This document shows, in pieces, positions 30,011-40,587 of a stretch of DNA of 44,000 nucleotides. The notes below the pieces were generated by a model that worked only from the letters and a program-made list of their open reading frames with translations, made no database searches and was not told where the DNA came from. Origin of the DNA: Solicoccozyma terricola. Lineage: Eukaryota > Basidiomycota > Tremellomycetes > Filobasidiales > Piskurozymaceae. How positions within the stretch are numbered: the stretch's first letter is position 1; every line of letters begins with the position of its first letter. The translations under genes and the position numbers were made by a program. The stretch is taken from positions 471,678 through 515,677 of the forward strand of contig BCLD01000002.1 in NCBI GenBank assembly GCA_001600875.1. The letters run 5' to 3'.

Positions 30011-30403
30011 GTGATAGAGCGCTGTAAAGACACGGTTATTCCAACAGCAACATCAACAGTTGAAGCAGAGTATATCGCGATCGCTGAAGCGGCGAAAGAA
30101 GCTCTATGGCTTCGGAACTTACTCAAAGAACTGGGGTTTGAAAACATTTCCACAGGAGCGACAGTTCTTCATACCGACAATCAAGGAGCAATCCGACTTG
30201 CAATCAATCCAAGTTCACACCAGACGACAAAACATATCGACATCAGACATCATCTGATACGCGAGTTAATCCACAACAAGACAATAGCCTTGGAGTACGT
30301 TACTACAGGCGAGCAACAAGCAGATATCCTTACCAAACCACTTCCTGGACCTCGACATTCATCAAACTTGATACAACTAGGTCTGGGAGAACCTCGAGCT
30401 TGA
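30011..30403 (+). pseudogene. Copia RNase H C-terminal region (element B)
   Basis: The open frame reads [20 protein letters not shown], then VLHTDNQGAIRLAINPSSHQ and KHIDIRHHLIREL, then EQQADILTKPLPGPRH: the RNase H domain with the Asp/Glu catalytic pattern and the canonical Copia polyprotein end. It stops at 30401-30403, immediately before the polypurine tract GAGGGGGAGTG and the 3' LTR at 30411. The RT and everything upstream is missing, so the element is 5'-truncated. Confidence 0.9.
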
Positions 30404-30410
30404 GGGGGAG

Positions 30411-30635
30411 TGTTGGAAGTGGCGAATACTTGTTGGAAGAAAAGAATACTGTGCTATGGTTGATGCCGAAGTATAGCATTGCAATGCATTGCAATGCATG
30501 GCAGTATGGCACTGCAGCATAGCAAAGGATGCAGGTGGCAAAGATCTTTGTTCCAATTTTGTAAGAGTACGATATAGGTCGGCCACTTCTGGTCAAGCTC
30601 GATGTAGAATGAGAAAATAGCCATTTTTTACAACA
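30411..30635 (+). repeat. 3' LTR of Copia element B
   Basis: It starts TGTTGGAAGTGGCGAATAC directly after the polypurine tract and ends TTTTTACAACA. The interior holds ATTGCAATGC repeats and TATAGGTCGGCC (TATA-like). It is about 20 bp longer than the solo copy at 40593 because of a small duplication near its start. Confidence 0.9.
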
Positions 30636-30946
30636 GAAGCGGAGAAGGCAGCGCTCAACGCACAGTTGAGGAAGTGCGTAACAAGTGATAGTCGACATCC
30701 TCTCTACAGGATCCCTACTGAAGCAAGTGTACTGATACACAGGTTAGCTATGCGGGCATCACTCTCGCCATCTTTCGAAAGAGATGGCATCCGCTGTGCA
30801 AAGTCACCTTCACCTCAGACTGGCCAACAAGGGAACGGGAAGAAACGGGGTTGAGGTGTTATAATTCGGTTTACCGTGTTCTATAGTCTTTAAGAGGAGA
30901 CAACGCGATGGGAGAGAAATGCGTTTCCACGAGTCCAAGATCAAAT

Positions 30947-31156
30947 TGTTGGAAGTGGCGAATACTGTGCTATGGTTGATACTGAAGTATATCATTGCAA
31001 TGCATGGCAGTGCATGGCACTGCAGCATAGCGAAGGATGCAGGTGGCAAAGATCTTTGTTCCAATGTTGTAAGAGTACTATATAAGTCGGCCACTTCTGG
31101 TCAAGCTCGATGTACAACAGAAAGAGAATAATGAGAATAACCAATTATTCATAACA
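30947..31156 (+). repeat. Solo LTR, family B
   Basis: TGTTGGAAGTGGCGAATAC...TATATAAGTCGGCC...CATAACA, collinear with the other family B LTRs and with no internal element sequence on either side. The TPR-CHAT fragment begins six bases after its end, so this insertion or a recombination through it bounds that fragment. Confidence 0.9.
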
Positions 31157-31162
31157 AATACC

Positions 31163-31455
31163 ACCTGGCTTTCGTCAAATTCTACATCGATCTGCTTCTT
31201 ACCTTCCTCTCACAGGGTCTTCTCAGTCCGCACCTCGTCGAGAATCACATCAAGCCCGTGATTCGTCTCATCGCCGCCGCCGAGGGTAACCGATCCGAAA
31301 TGGGAGCGAAAGTCGCACTCGAACTTCGGATTCACCTTGGATGTCTCCGCATGGCTTTGGAAGAAAACCCCAGCTCTGGGGATTGGGGCGCGAGAGCCGA
31401 GGCGATCGAGATCTTCTCGGCCTGTCAGGACCGTCCTGATCTCATGCTGGCTGCA
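31163..31455 (+). pseudogene. TPR-CHAT family gene fragment (helical region), third locus
   Basis: The peptide HLAFVKFYIDLLLTFLSQ, then GLLSPHLVENHIKPVIRLI, AAAEGNRSEMGAKVALELRI and IEIFSACQDRPD aligns with the intact gene at about 22383-22655 (RFVKTYIYMLRRYSSRG, GLIASAEGKSSEMAAKVAFE, LKIFSACQDRFD). The DNA is clearly diverged, so this is an old paralogue and not a recent copy. It is bounded on the left by a solo LTR and on the right by Copia sequence. The CHAT catalytic domain is absent. Confidence 0.85.
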
Positions 31456-31469
31456 CAGCAAGCTGGTGG

Positions 31470-32475
31470 CCTGAAGCTCTTGCAACGGCGACATTCCTTC
31501 TTAACCGCAGTCCTGCATCCAACACTGGGTCTCTCAAATATCAGGCATATCACGGACATCCACCCCCTCTTGAAGGCCTCTTTCCCTTTGGCAGCCGTGC
31601 ATTTGTGCGGCGAGAAAGAGTTAGTGCTTTCCAAAGAGTACCTAGCCTGTCGCTTCTTAGGCTATGGCTATGAAGCTGGCAAGAAGGTATGGCGCTTTGT
31701 CATCGAAGGAACAACCAAAGCCATCTACTCTCGCAGCTTCAGGGTGGATGAGCGACCACTGCAGGGCACAGAGGGACATAAGACAGGGGCGCATGACAAG
31801 GAGTACACGAAGGTGGAAACCGAGAACTGCCTTCAACAACCACTTCAGACGCAAGGGTACATGCCTCAAGATTTGACCGAAACCTCCCCTTATCAAAACA
31901 GCACCCAAGGTCACTTTGAATGCACCCAAGAATATTCTGAAACAGCGCCCGTTTAACCTGGAACAAATAGCAAACGCTCACTCTCGCCAGAAACACTAGC
32001 TTGCACAGCTGAAGTAACGGCCGAAAGGGAACTCTCTGCACCACTGGCGGTCACTCGAGGAAGCAGGGATCTCCCACCCATCAAATACAAGATCCGCCTT
32101 AGCCACATTGGGAGGGTTAATGCGCTCATGGAGGAGCAGTCACCGACTCAGCCACATGTAGACACCAGCAGCAGTTTATCGGCGGCTCAGACAGTTAGGG
32201 AAGCCTTGTCTGGGCCAGACAGCATGTAGTGGCGGCTGGATATGGACAGAGAGATGGCGAGTATGGCAACAAAACAGCTCTGAAGCTCGGTCTCAATCCC
32301 TAAAGATCGCGACCCCACCACAGTCAAATGGGTCTTTGCCCTCAAAATGGACAAGGACGCCAACAACACAAAGTACAAGGCGCGTCTGTGTGCTCGAGGG
32401 TTTACACAAGTACCTGGAATCGACTTCAAAGACACGTATGCGCATGCAAAGAGCTTTCAAAACACTGTATTTTAC
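31470..32475 (+). pseudogene. Copia pol relic: integrase C-terminus to RT start
   Basis: YLACRFLGYGYEAGKKVWRF and AIYSRSFRVDE form the integrase C-terminal 'flGY' motif. After an acidic linker and several stops, the start of RT appears in shifted frames: MDREMASMATKQ, KWVFALKMDKDANNTKYKAR, then ARGFTQVPGIDFKDTYA. It ends near 32475 before the RT palm. Multiple frameshifts make it non-functional. Confidence 0.8.
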
Positions 32476-32757
32476 AAGACGTGAATTGGCGAACGGAACA
32501 GCATCACCTGCAGCGGTCGTACCTCGTCTGAAACCACCGTCAATCAAAACATCATGTGGTTTCTCTTGGTGTAAGGGTAAAAGAGTTGCCATGGGAGGTG
32601 GCTATTCACAAGGTAGCCAGCTAGTTAGAAGCAATAAAACGACTTCGCACATTTGAAAGCTCACAGCATAATCCAGTTGACGTCCCTATTGAGGCATCGT
32701 AACAAAGGAGACATCAATCATTTGAAAAATCTACCCTTCAAAGGGTTGGCGGCCACT
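32476..32757. other. No recognisable gene
   Basis: It separates the Copia relic from the truncated 3' end of the lactate dehydrogenase piece. Nothing identifiable. Confidence 0.4.
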
Positions 32758-33802
32758 CACTCCATGATTTGAGATAATCACACCCGCTGCCCCAGCATCC
32801 TTCGCCAACTCGACATCTTCGACACATGTTACCCCTTTCACAAGTATGGGAGTACCAGGTATGAGACTTTGGATCCATTGGATATCTTTCCAGGAGAGGT
32901 TGGCTGTTCACAAGAGAGGCCAACGTCAGCCCTCCGGTCGATCGTATTTGAGGCTCCTCTCGTCATTTGACTGACCGTCATACAGGCCTTCTCTGTTACC
33001 TGCTATACCCATGGTAATCGCACTCTCTCCTTTCTTAAAATCTCTCTTCACCCTTCGATCCGATTTTCTATTCCCAATCGTAATCGTATCCGAGGTTATG
33101 ATCACAGCATCCGCCCCAGCGCCGACAGCTTCTTTGATCAACTTTGCCGTATTTGACCTTTCCGAGCGAATATAATGTTGCCACCAATTCGAAGCTCTAC
33201 CTTTCCCTTCTTTCGCCAGTTGGTCTCGCTCTTTCAAAAGGTCTGTGATTTTCCATGATGACCCCCCGGAGTTTGAGGTATTGAAGCATCAGCAGCCCTG
33301 CTTTCAGTGAATTCAATTCTCCATCTGGATGAGCTTGTCGATTTTGAGCAGTGGGACTGATGAAGAGGGGGATTGGGATCGTCTCTTTGAAGGCGATGCA
33401 TTTGGTTAACGTGTCCAGATTGCCAACTGGCACAGCTACCCGAGGAACAAACCGGATGTGCTTGAAAGCCAGAGTTGAGATAAATGCTAGCAGTTTATTA
33501 GATCAGCCAAGTGGAAGCAATATGTGAAGTACGAATGATGTTAAAAGAGTGAACTCACTGTAACCATCATCGGCAGAGGAGCTGATATAACCAAAAGCAC
33601 GACTATCCTCCAGTAAAACTTCTTTGGCCAACACACCTCGAATTGATTGAGGTTCACAACAGCTTCTACAGGTATGAGATCGTGCCTTCGACTCTCAATC
33701 TCGTCTTCTTCCTCTGCATCTACGACCAAAATGCCGGAGCGGGCGTCGGCCTTTCCAATGGCCTTGGAAGGGCTAAGCGTTTTTGTCAAAGTCCCATCGG
33801 GA
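32758..33802 (-). pseudogene. FMN-dependent L-lactate dehydrogenase (cytochrome b2 family), both ends truncated
   Basis: The reading runs from HPDGTLTKTLSPSKAIGKAD (the linker after the heme domain in flavocytochrome b2) through NLNQFE, LLEDSRAFGYISSSADDGY, FVPRVAVPVGN, PIPLFISPTA, HPDGELNSLK, QHYIRSERSNTAKLIKEAV, ADAVIITSDT and [20 protein letters not shown] to GVIISNHG, with the catalytic His. Introns with GT-AG borders separate several of these. A GT duplication near 33645 shifts the frame. Coding stops at the intron donor after SNHG, so the C-terminal FMN/substrate part (the GGRQL-GAD region) is missing. The heme domain is also absent: at the 5' end the sequence is fused to the last codons of the gene at 33786-36126. 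Confidence 0.8.
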
Positions 33803-36126
33803 TGTCAAATAAAGCACTAAATGGTTGGTTATCAGCTATTGAAGTGCCGGTGGCCATGGCGGCGACATTCGGACCCTTCGGCGAACCCACGATAACCGGC
33901 GCAGAACCAGATGCGCCAATTCCCAGATCGACGAGATGATGCGGTGAGGTACCCGGTGTAGACCGGGATCGTGAAAGAGAAATGTTTCTGGAGATATCGT
34001 CACGCGATGGATCCAGGATGATTCGGCTGGCGCTGAGTGAATCCATAACTGGGGTGGCGGGCGAATCCACCGGGAGAGACAAGCGCTGAGTGGGCGGAGA
34101 TGCTCAGCTTGATGCACCTGAAATGGAGGAGGATCTCGTCGACTCACCTGCTGCGGTGAATCTGTATTCGCCTTTTTCCTCTCCTTGCTTCCCGGTCTGG
34201 TCAAGTAATCCATCTTCGCATCCACTTTCCGCTTCACTGGATACCCCGTCTCGCCACTCGGACCCTCACCATCCGACTTGACAAAGGAACAGGTCTTCGA
34301 CATTCCCGTCCTCTGACATCTTTCACACGGACCAAGGAATTCAAAATCCGGGATCCCTCCATTCGGATGCTGTTTACCCAGTTCAAGACGACGAGAGAGC
34401 GGGATGTCTTTGGCTCGACGAAGACAGTCGCCACCGCCAAGGCATTGGGCGCAGGGTGGTTTCTGGAGTTCACCAGCTACGGCGGTATGGGCAAGACGGG
34501 TGTGACGACGATCGGCGTCGAGTTGGGCAGAGATGTCTTCGAAAGAGTTGGTGGTTTTGACAACGGGTTCTTCGATCTGTTGAGGTGTTTTTTGGGTCGG
34601 GAGGGGGTCTCGGTCGTGAGTGGGAAGGCAACGTAGCGAGGTCACGCAGAGCAACTTACGTAGACGTATCCCAATGGTCTGTTACCCTTTGTCTTCACTT
34701 TCGTCGCAACTCCACTTGCGTCCGGTCCTACTGCCGCAAATCACCTGTTAGTACCCAGCGCCCACCCCTCCTTCCACCCACCAAAGTTCAACTCACCATT
34801 CGCCTCCAACTGAATCCCCACCACTTCAACTTGTTCACCGTCACTTGGCGAATCTTCAATCGTCTCTTTACTTAGAAACTGCTTCCTCAACTTCTTAGTC
34901 TTCGCCGTACTAGGTCCGGCACCCGGAGTCACACTCGCCGCAGCCGTTGAGGTACTCGCAGCCGCTTCCATCCTAGTCCTCCCAGCAGGAGACGGTTCCT
35001 CCTGTTTGTGCTTCTCTTTCTCAACAGCATCAGCTCTATTCGCCGCACTCGGAGAAATTAGAATTCTCGACGTCCCTTCCTCAGGAGTCTGTGGTGGTTC
35101 AAAGCTATCTGTAGCTTTTCGTTTATTACTTTGTTCCGGTGGAAGTTGAGCCGTTGTTGATCTAGTAACGGTCTTGTGCTGAACGGATGTAGTAGTGGAT
35201 TTGCGGGGTTGACCGGGAGTAGAGGTCGATGCGGGCGATGAGGAAGGTTTTGGGATTTGTGGTTGAAGGGTAGCGGTTGTTCGTTCCGCAAGTGAGAGGA
35301 TTAGAGTGTCACCGTTCTTCTGGGTCATCTTGGTTGCAGGTTTCATGATTTCTCTTTCGATTTGTTTCCACGATTCTCCATTCTTGTCTTTACGTTTCTC
35401 AATCCTCCCAATGAATGGACTCGCATTTCTTGTCCTATCCACACTCTTTCTCAAACCATTACCATTCATCCCACCCGGACCACTCAGCGACGACATCTCA
35501 ACATCAGACCCTCCACCTCCACCTCCCATCCCATCTATTCTCGTCCCTATGTCCGATGATTCAGGAGTCGACACAGTCGGCATCTGACGATGTTTCTTTG
35601 GTGTGATTGAAGTTATTCTCCCAGCGGTGAATTCACGATTTCCGGTGGTGGACCTGGACCACCAATGAGGATTGACCGCCATTTCTATTCAATACAAGGA
35701 ACAGCGTGGGTTAGCAACATTTACGAAGAGGGAACCAGGGGAGGGAGAGGTAGAGAGAATGGTTATACCCACCTGAGGAGTAGAATCATCCTTCTTCTTC
35801 CCACTACTGCTATCAACAGTCAAACTCGCTCCCGAATTCAAAGAATTCAAAGGCGTTATAATTGACCTCTGAGGTGAATCCGCTGGTGCAGGAGCTACAA
35901 CTGAAGGTCTCCAAGCGGATGACGCCGCTGTCGGAGAGGTGTCCCCGTTGGTGGTTGATTTCGTGGTGGTAGCGTTGTCAGCGTTGGTATTGGCGGTAGG
36001 GAGGGTGGTGGTAGTGGCGGTCTCAGTGGGCTTAACGGGACCACCGATCATCTCTCCCAGTTGACTCCAGTTCCCACGATCATCATCTCCGGCAACATTT
36101 CCATTGGTATTAGATGGAGTTGTCAT
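33786..36126 (-). CDS. Putative nuclear regulatory protein with paired Cys clusters, 681 aa
   Basis: Five exons join in phase: 36126-35769, 35684-34797, 34730-34660, 34576-34148 and 34085-33786, with GT-AG introns of 84, 66, 83 and 62 nt, giving 681 codons plus stop. The N-terminal 400 residues are Ser/Thr/Pro-rich and disordered, with a KKLRKQF basic patch. Exon 4 encodes C-A-Q-C-x5-C and, about 45 residues on, C-E-R-C-x6-C, followed by KSDGEG and basic PVKRKVDAK. This resembles a Zn2Cys6 binuclear cluster with an unusually long central loop, suggesting DNA binding, but that is inferred. The last exon is Ser/Pro-rich. Its final five or six codons lie in the lactate dehydrogenase relic in another frame, so the original C-terminus may have been replaced. 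No frameshift is needed anywhere. Confidence 0.75.
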
Positions 36127-36547
36127 ATATGACGACGTAGTGAATCTCGAATTGCATCTATTAGAGTCGGTGGTTGAGTTGGTTGTTCCGACATTGACAA
36201 GCTTCCAGGAGGTTCCTCAAGACTTCCGAATTCCGGTGTTCGATGTGGAATGTTCAGTATGGTGGTCCAAGTCCAAGATAAATTGAATATGTTGTGAATT
36301 AGTGAGTGGTGAGGTTTGTAAAAGTGCGTTCGATCCTTCACGCGTTCGCCTGCAAGGGTGTCCTCTCTTTGAACGGTATAGTACGGCGCGTAACCCCGGC
36401 GTTCACGATCCGGTTGAACGTCGATATAGATAGCCGGGATATGTTGAGATCTTCGTTGCCCCCGCTTGGTGAGCAGAAGTATGGTGTGAATCGCATTGTC
36501 GAATGATAAGTAAACAAGGAGACGCGAATCACTGGGTGTGCGGATAC
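36127..36547. other. Probable promoter region of the preceding gene; no gene seen
   Basis: About 420 bp between the ATG at 36126 (minus strand) and the Copia RT relic. There is no clear motif; promoter function is inferred from position only. Confidence 0.35.
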
Positions 36548-37958
36548 CCCTAAATGGGTGCTAAAGATCAAGCGGAATGCAGATGGCAAGATCGCCGAAT
36601 ACAAAGCAAGGCTGGTAGCCAAGGGTTATTCTCAGGTTCCCGGCATCGACTTTGAAGAAACATATGCACCAGTTGGACACACAACATCCTTGCGCCTTCT
36701 CTTGACAATCGCGGCAACGGTATATCAAGAGATTCACCAAGCCGATGTCGAAGGTGCGTATTTGAATGGCACGCTTGATGTCGATATCTATATGGAGTAT
36801 CCAGAAGGAGTCATTCCAAAGGAAGGTTGCGATGGACTATTGCTCAAGAAGGCTGTATATGGATTACAGCAATCCGGGCGAACTTGGTGGAGGGAGCTCA
36901 GTAACAAATTATCAACGATTGGATTCCATAGGCTTGAATCCGACTGGGGCCTTTATGCACGACCCAAATCAAGGAAGGAGGGTCTCGTAATCATTCTGGT
37001 CTATGTGGATGATTTTTGTCATAGCCGCAGAGACTAAAGGCGACATCGATAAGCTACTGGAAAAGCTCAAGACTTTCTGGAAACTTTCAGAGATGTGAGA
37101 AGTGAGTACCATCCTTGGAATGAAAGTGACTCGTGATCGCAAAAACAGGCAAGCATTTCTTACGCAACCGGCATACATCGATCGACTGCTTGAGCGATTT
37201 CCCAAGCATGCAAACTATCGAACCTTGGCGGCACCTCTTGGGAAGGACAACAGTTACGGACGTTGAACCAATGGCCTTATCACCTTATCAAGAAATTATT
37301 GGGTGTCTGCAATGGCTTGCAGGTTGCACTCGTCCGGACATCAGTTATGCCGCATCATTCCTAGCAAGACACACCGCCAATCCATTGGAAAACCACTGGG
37401 AGATGGCGCTTCGGACTGCGTCTTACCTAGCGCACACGAGGGACATAGGTCTTAGGCTGGGGAGGAATGAAAAGGACAGCTTTGGAAGGCTGGGTAGATG
37501 CAGATTGGGCAGGATGCCACGAAACAAGAAGGTCCACCACAGGATATGTATTCAAACTCAACAATTCGCCAATTGTATGGTGCTCGAGACGACAACAGAC
37601 AGTAGCTTCATCAACAGTTGAAGCAGAATATATTGCGACAGCAGAGGCGGCTCGAGAAGCTGTGTGGCTAAGGAATTTACTCAAGGAACTAGACTTCAAG
37701 ATGACTAGGCTTACAATCCTCCACGTCGACAATCAAGGGGCAATGCGTTTGGCAATCAACCCAAGTATACACCAGAGAACGAACATATTGACATAAAGCA
37801 TCATCTTATCAGGGAACTTATCGAGAGTAACACAGTACAACTCGAATACATTGTTACCGGAAGGCAGCAGGCAGATAGTGTCACCAAGCCTCTTCCGGGC
37901 CCTCGACATGCATCGAATTCTACACAGTTAGGACTGCAACCACCTCAAGCTCGAGGGG
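36548..37958 (+). pseudogene. Copia element A: reverse transcriptase and RNase H
   Basis: RT runs from KWVLKIKRNADGKIAEYKAR through QVPGIDFEETYAPVGHT, DVEGAYLNGTLDVDIYMEYP, KKAVYGLQQSGRTW and the palm motif ILVYVDD (about 36999-37014). Frames then shift repeatedly: [62 protein letters not shown] (RNase H), [35 protein letters not shown], and QQADSVTKPLPGPRHAS at the end. At least four frameshifts and one stop occur. The polypurine tract CGAGGGGGAG at 37952-37961 and LTR A follow. Integrase, gag and the 5' LTR are missing. Confidence 0.9.
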
Positions 37959-37961
37959 GAG

Positions 37962-38411
37962 TGTTAAGATAGGGCTTTTATGGACACGTGTCCGTAACAC
38001 TGTCAGCAAGTCTGGGTCAGTCTAGGACGCATCAGTATAAGGTAGGATGCAAGTGTGGCAGAGGGAACTTGTCTGGAACTACATAATACCTAGGTTATCG
38101 AGCTAGAGATGTAGTATAAGACTTCACCGAATATCATTCCCAGTTTTGCCAACCCTTTATTCGTAACAGCTTACCCTGACTATATAAATGCAGGAGCGGC
38201 TTTAGAACAATAGAGAAGCCAATTTACCTTCCACCTAAGTCAACAATATTGTTGTTGACTTATAACAATGAACTGCACTGAGATCCATTGTTTCCCTGTC
38301 TTATTTCCTTATGTCTCAGACCAGTCCTTGAGACATTCGTGTTTCCAACCTTCTTTCCATCTTGAGTCCTGTTGCCTATTGTTGTATGACCCGATGCGTC
38401 TATATTCAACA
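37962..38411 (+). repeat. Complete LTR, family A (450 bp), with PBS downstream
   Basis: It starts TGTTAAGATAGGGC after the polypurine tract and ends GCGTCTATATTCAACA. Two bases later TGGTATCAG (38414-38422) is a typical Copia primer-binding site complementary to initiator tRNA-Met. A TATA-like CTATATAAATGC lies near 38173. An imperfect palindrome, CAACAATATTGTTGTTG, is near 38241. An LTR with 3' internal sequence on its left and a PBS on its right implies a tandem element or recombination product. Confidence 0.85.
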
Positions 38412-38504
38412 GATGGTATCAGTCTTTACGAAGTTTGATGATTCCTTCAATAGCTTGATATTTCAGTAGCACGACAATCCCAAAACGCTAGGCTCTTTGG
38501 TTAC

Positions 38505-39328
38505 TCATGATGGGAACGATGAGGACGCTGCCGATTTACGTCGGGGTGCTGGGATGGGAAGAATCGTTATTTTTGAGAAAGGAAAGGGTATGGAGGCCGG
38601 TGAGGTTGTTAGAAGGTCAAGTACATATTGGTCTTAAATATGGTACGTTTTGGAGATTTCTTGATTCCTCAAGCGGAAGTTTTGGAGATGGGAGATGAGT
38701 GTTCCGGACCCACCCCGACCCCGACCCTGCGCTTATTCCTCACCTCTCTGCCAGTGGCTTACGTTCCGCTAGCAAATCAGTCCTAGGCGAATAATGAAAG
38801 GACACTCTGTCTTTTGGTTTCCGCATGCGGCGAAGAGTCCGTGCGATAAGCACAGTTGGAAGTCCTGTGAACCTCGGCTCGCAGTGGTACTAAATTTCCT
38901 AAAAGACAGGCTTCTTTTCATTGTTTGCTCAGAACCATTTTGCACGCCTCCATATAAAACCGAATCGCGCGTTGTGCAACATGACTGCGGTCTTTGTCGA
39001 CGGGCTGAAATTCGGGTCGGAGTTGCTGAAGCGAGCCTCGAGCCCCTCGATGGTGAAGTGGGAGATGGGCTGCTTCGCGTCCGATGTGATGATCTGGGCG
39101 TCGCTCCGAAGCCGAGGGGCGTTGACGAGCATGACGGGATCCAGATTGAGGTCTAACCTCTGCCATGCTGTACTGCGTTGGAACGATGAAAACGAAAAGA
39201 CAGGCTGTCTTTTCAAAATTGCTCAGGACCCCGTTGCTTTACAAGGGCGATAGTATGATGGGACGCGTCGCTGTTGGCTTGCTACCGAGCTTGTAGATCA
39301 CTGCCACTCATAACCAGGATTGGCGGCT
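38505..39328 (-). repeat. Arm 2 of the long inverted repeat
   Basis: Inverted partner of 27904-28801. It keeps the palindrome AAAAGACAGGCTGTCTTTT at 39195-39213; arm 1 lost most of it (only TTGTCTTTTCG remains at 28016-28025). The arms share the same order of blocks, including the MITE-like unit. Confidence 0.85.
38793..38923 (-). repeat. Palindrome-ended MITE-like repeat, copy 3 (diverged)
   Basis: Ends AATGAAAGGACACTCTGTCT and ACAGGCTTCTTTTCATTG form inverted termini. The interior matches copies 1 and 2 when inverted (AGTCCTGTGAACCTCGGCTC). Confidence 0.75.
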
Positions 39329-39818
39329 GATGAATTGCGTTCTGTCACACCTCGTGTAGTCCAAGGTCTCTCTCAACGCAGAGGCCTGCATGGATTTCTT
39401 AACCTTCTACTCTATTTGTTTCTCAATACTCTATACAGTGTCACTACTTTGGGACTCAGGTCCAGCATCGGCAACGCCTCCCTCTCCTGACCACTACAGT
39501 ACTGCTGCGCTTGCCTCCAACCCTAACCCTAATGAGACCTATATGCCCCAGTCAGTTAGCAGCAATCATCAACATGGACCAACATGGACCAACATGGACC
39601 AACACAGCCTCTATCAAGAGCCGAACGAAATGCTCTTATGCAACACCACCCTCAACTATCCGACGCGATAACTTCCAAAGATATTGAGGACATATATGTA
39701 CCTGACAGCATCATGGCCACTACTAGGTACGGACACGAGATAACACGAGGCAGATAATCAATAGCTAGCTTTGAGACGACAAAAGCAGCTGAAGGACGAA
39801 TCCTAGGACAAGAAGATA
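39329..39818. other. No gene; small repeats
   Basis: Contains two CCCTAA units (about 39516-39531) and a perfect 10-bp triplication of AACATGGACC (39571-39600). From about 39640 the Copia linker of the next relic may begin. Confidence 0.45.
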
Positions 39819-40500
39819 ATGTCAGTGGATGGATTGTGCGAGACGTGCATGTCGCTACTGGCGCTACTGTTCCTGCAACACAGCAAGCTCCCATCTATCG
39901 TGCTGATACACATCAGCAAAATGAAGAAATATTTGGGCAAGAGTCTGCAAGATGAAGATGCGGAAGAACAAGTACAAGAAGATCAATTCCGCTCTGCAAG
40001 AACACCATTTCCAGAAGAACACGACAAGCAATCAGTTGAACAACAACTCGAGCCTTTGGTGGACGTTCCTGAAACCAGGAACGTGCCTGAAATTACAAGA
40101 ATAACTCGAACAGAGCGACAGTTCTGGGCATATGAGCCTGAAGAGGAAGAGCTTCCAATACAACCTACACCATTTTCATTTACAGACGAGCAAGGGAGAC
40201 GAAGAAACCCACCGAGGACGGCTCGAAATAATGTTGGTGAAGCATTATCCATGAACTACACAGGTTCGGCAGCAAGAAATATGTACCTTGCATCGGGAAT
40301 GGGCTGGATACTCACTACAGGATTCGACAAAGATGAACCCAATACTGTGCAAAAAGCGCTCTCTGGTCCACAACAACAATAGTGGAAAGCGGCAATGGAT
40401 AGGGAACTCAGCAATCTGCGGATAAAGGAGACTTGGCAAGAGGTTAACCGTTCGCAATCCTCCACACAATGTCCTCGAGGGGATTATTGTTAGGGCATTT
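39819..40500 (+). pseudogene. Copia pol relic: acidic linker before RT
   Basis: One frame is open to 40382. It has an acidic linker (EDAEEQVQEDQFRSARTPF), then RRRNPPRTARNNVGEALSMN and AARNMYLASGMGWI, typical of the region between integrase and RT in fungal Copia. Past the TAG comes WKAAMDRELSNLRIKETWQE, the conserved RT-proximal W..AM..E motif. The RT core is lost; a solo LTR lies 90 bp downstream. Confidence 0.8.
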
Positions 40501-40587
40501 TCCAAGTTCGCCTTTCTCTGGAGGATTTGCAACAATATATGGCTCTACCATCTCCTCTCGTTCCCTCGGTGGCAGGCAATATCCATG

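Noticed and set aside
35306..35606. Plus-strand ORFs over the Cys-cluster gene
   Set aside because: They are antisense shadows. The minus-strand exons join in phase through four GT-AG introns and explain the open frames.
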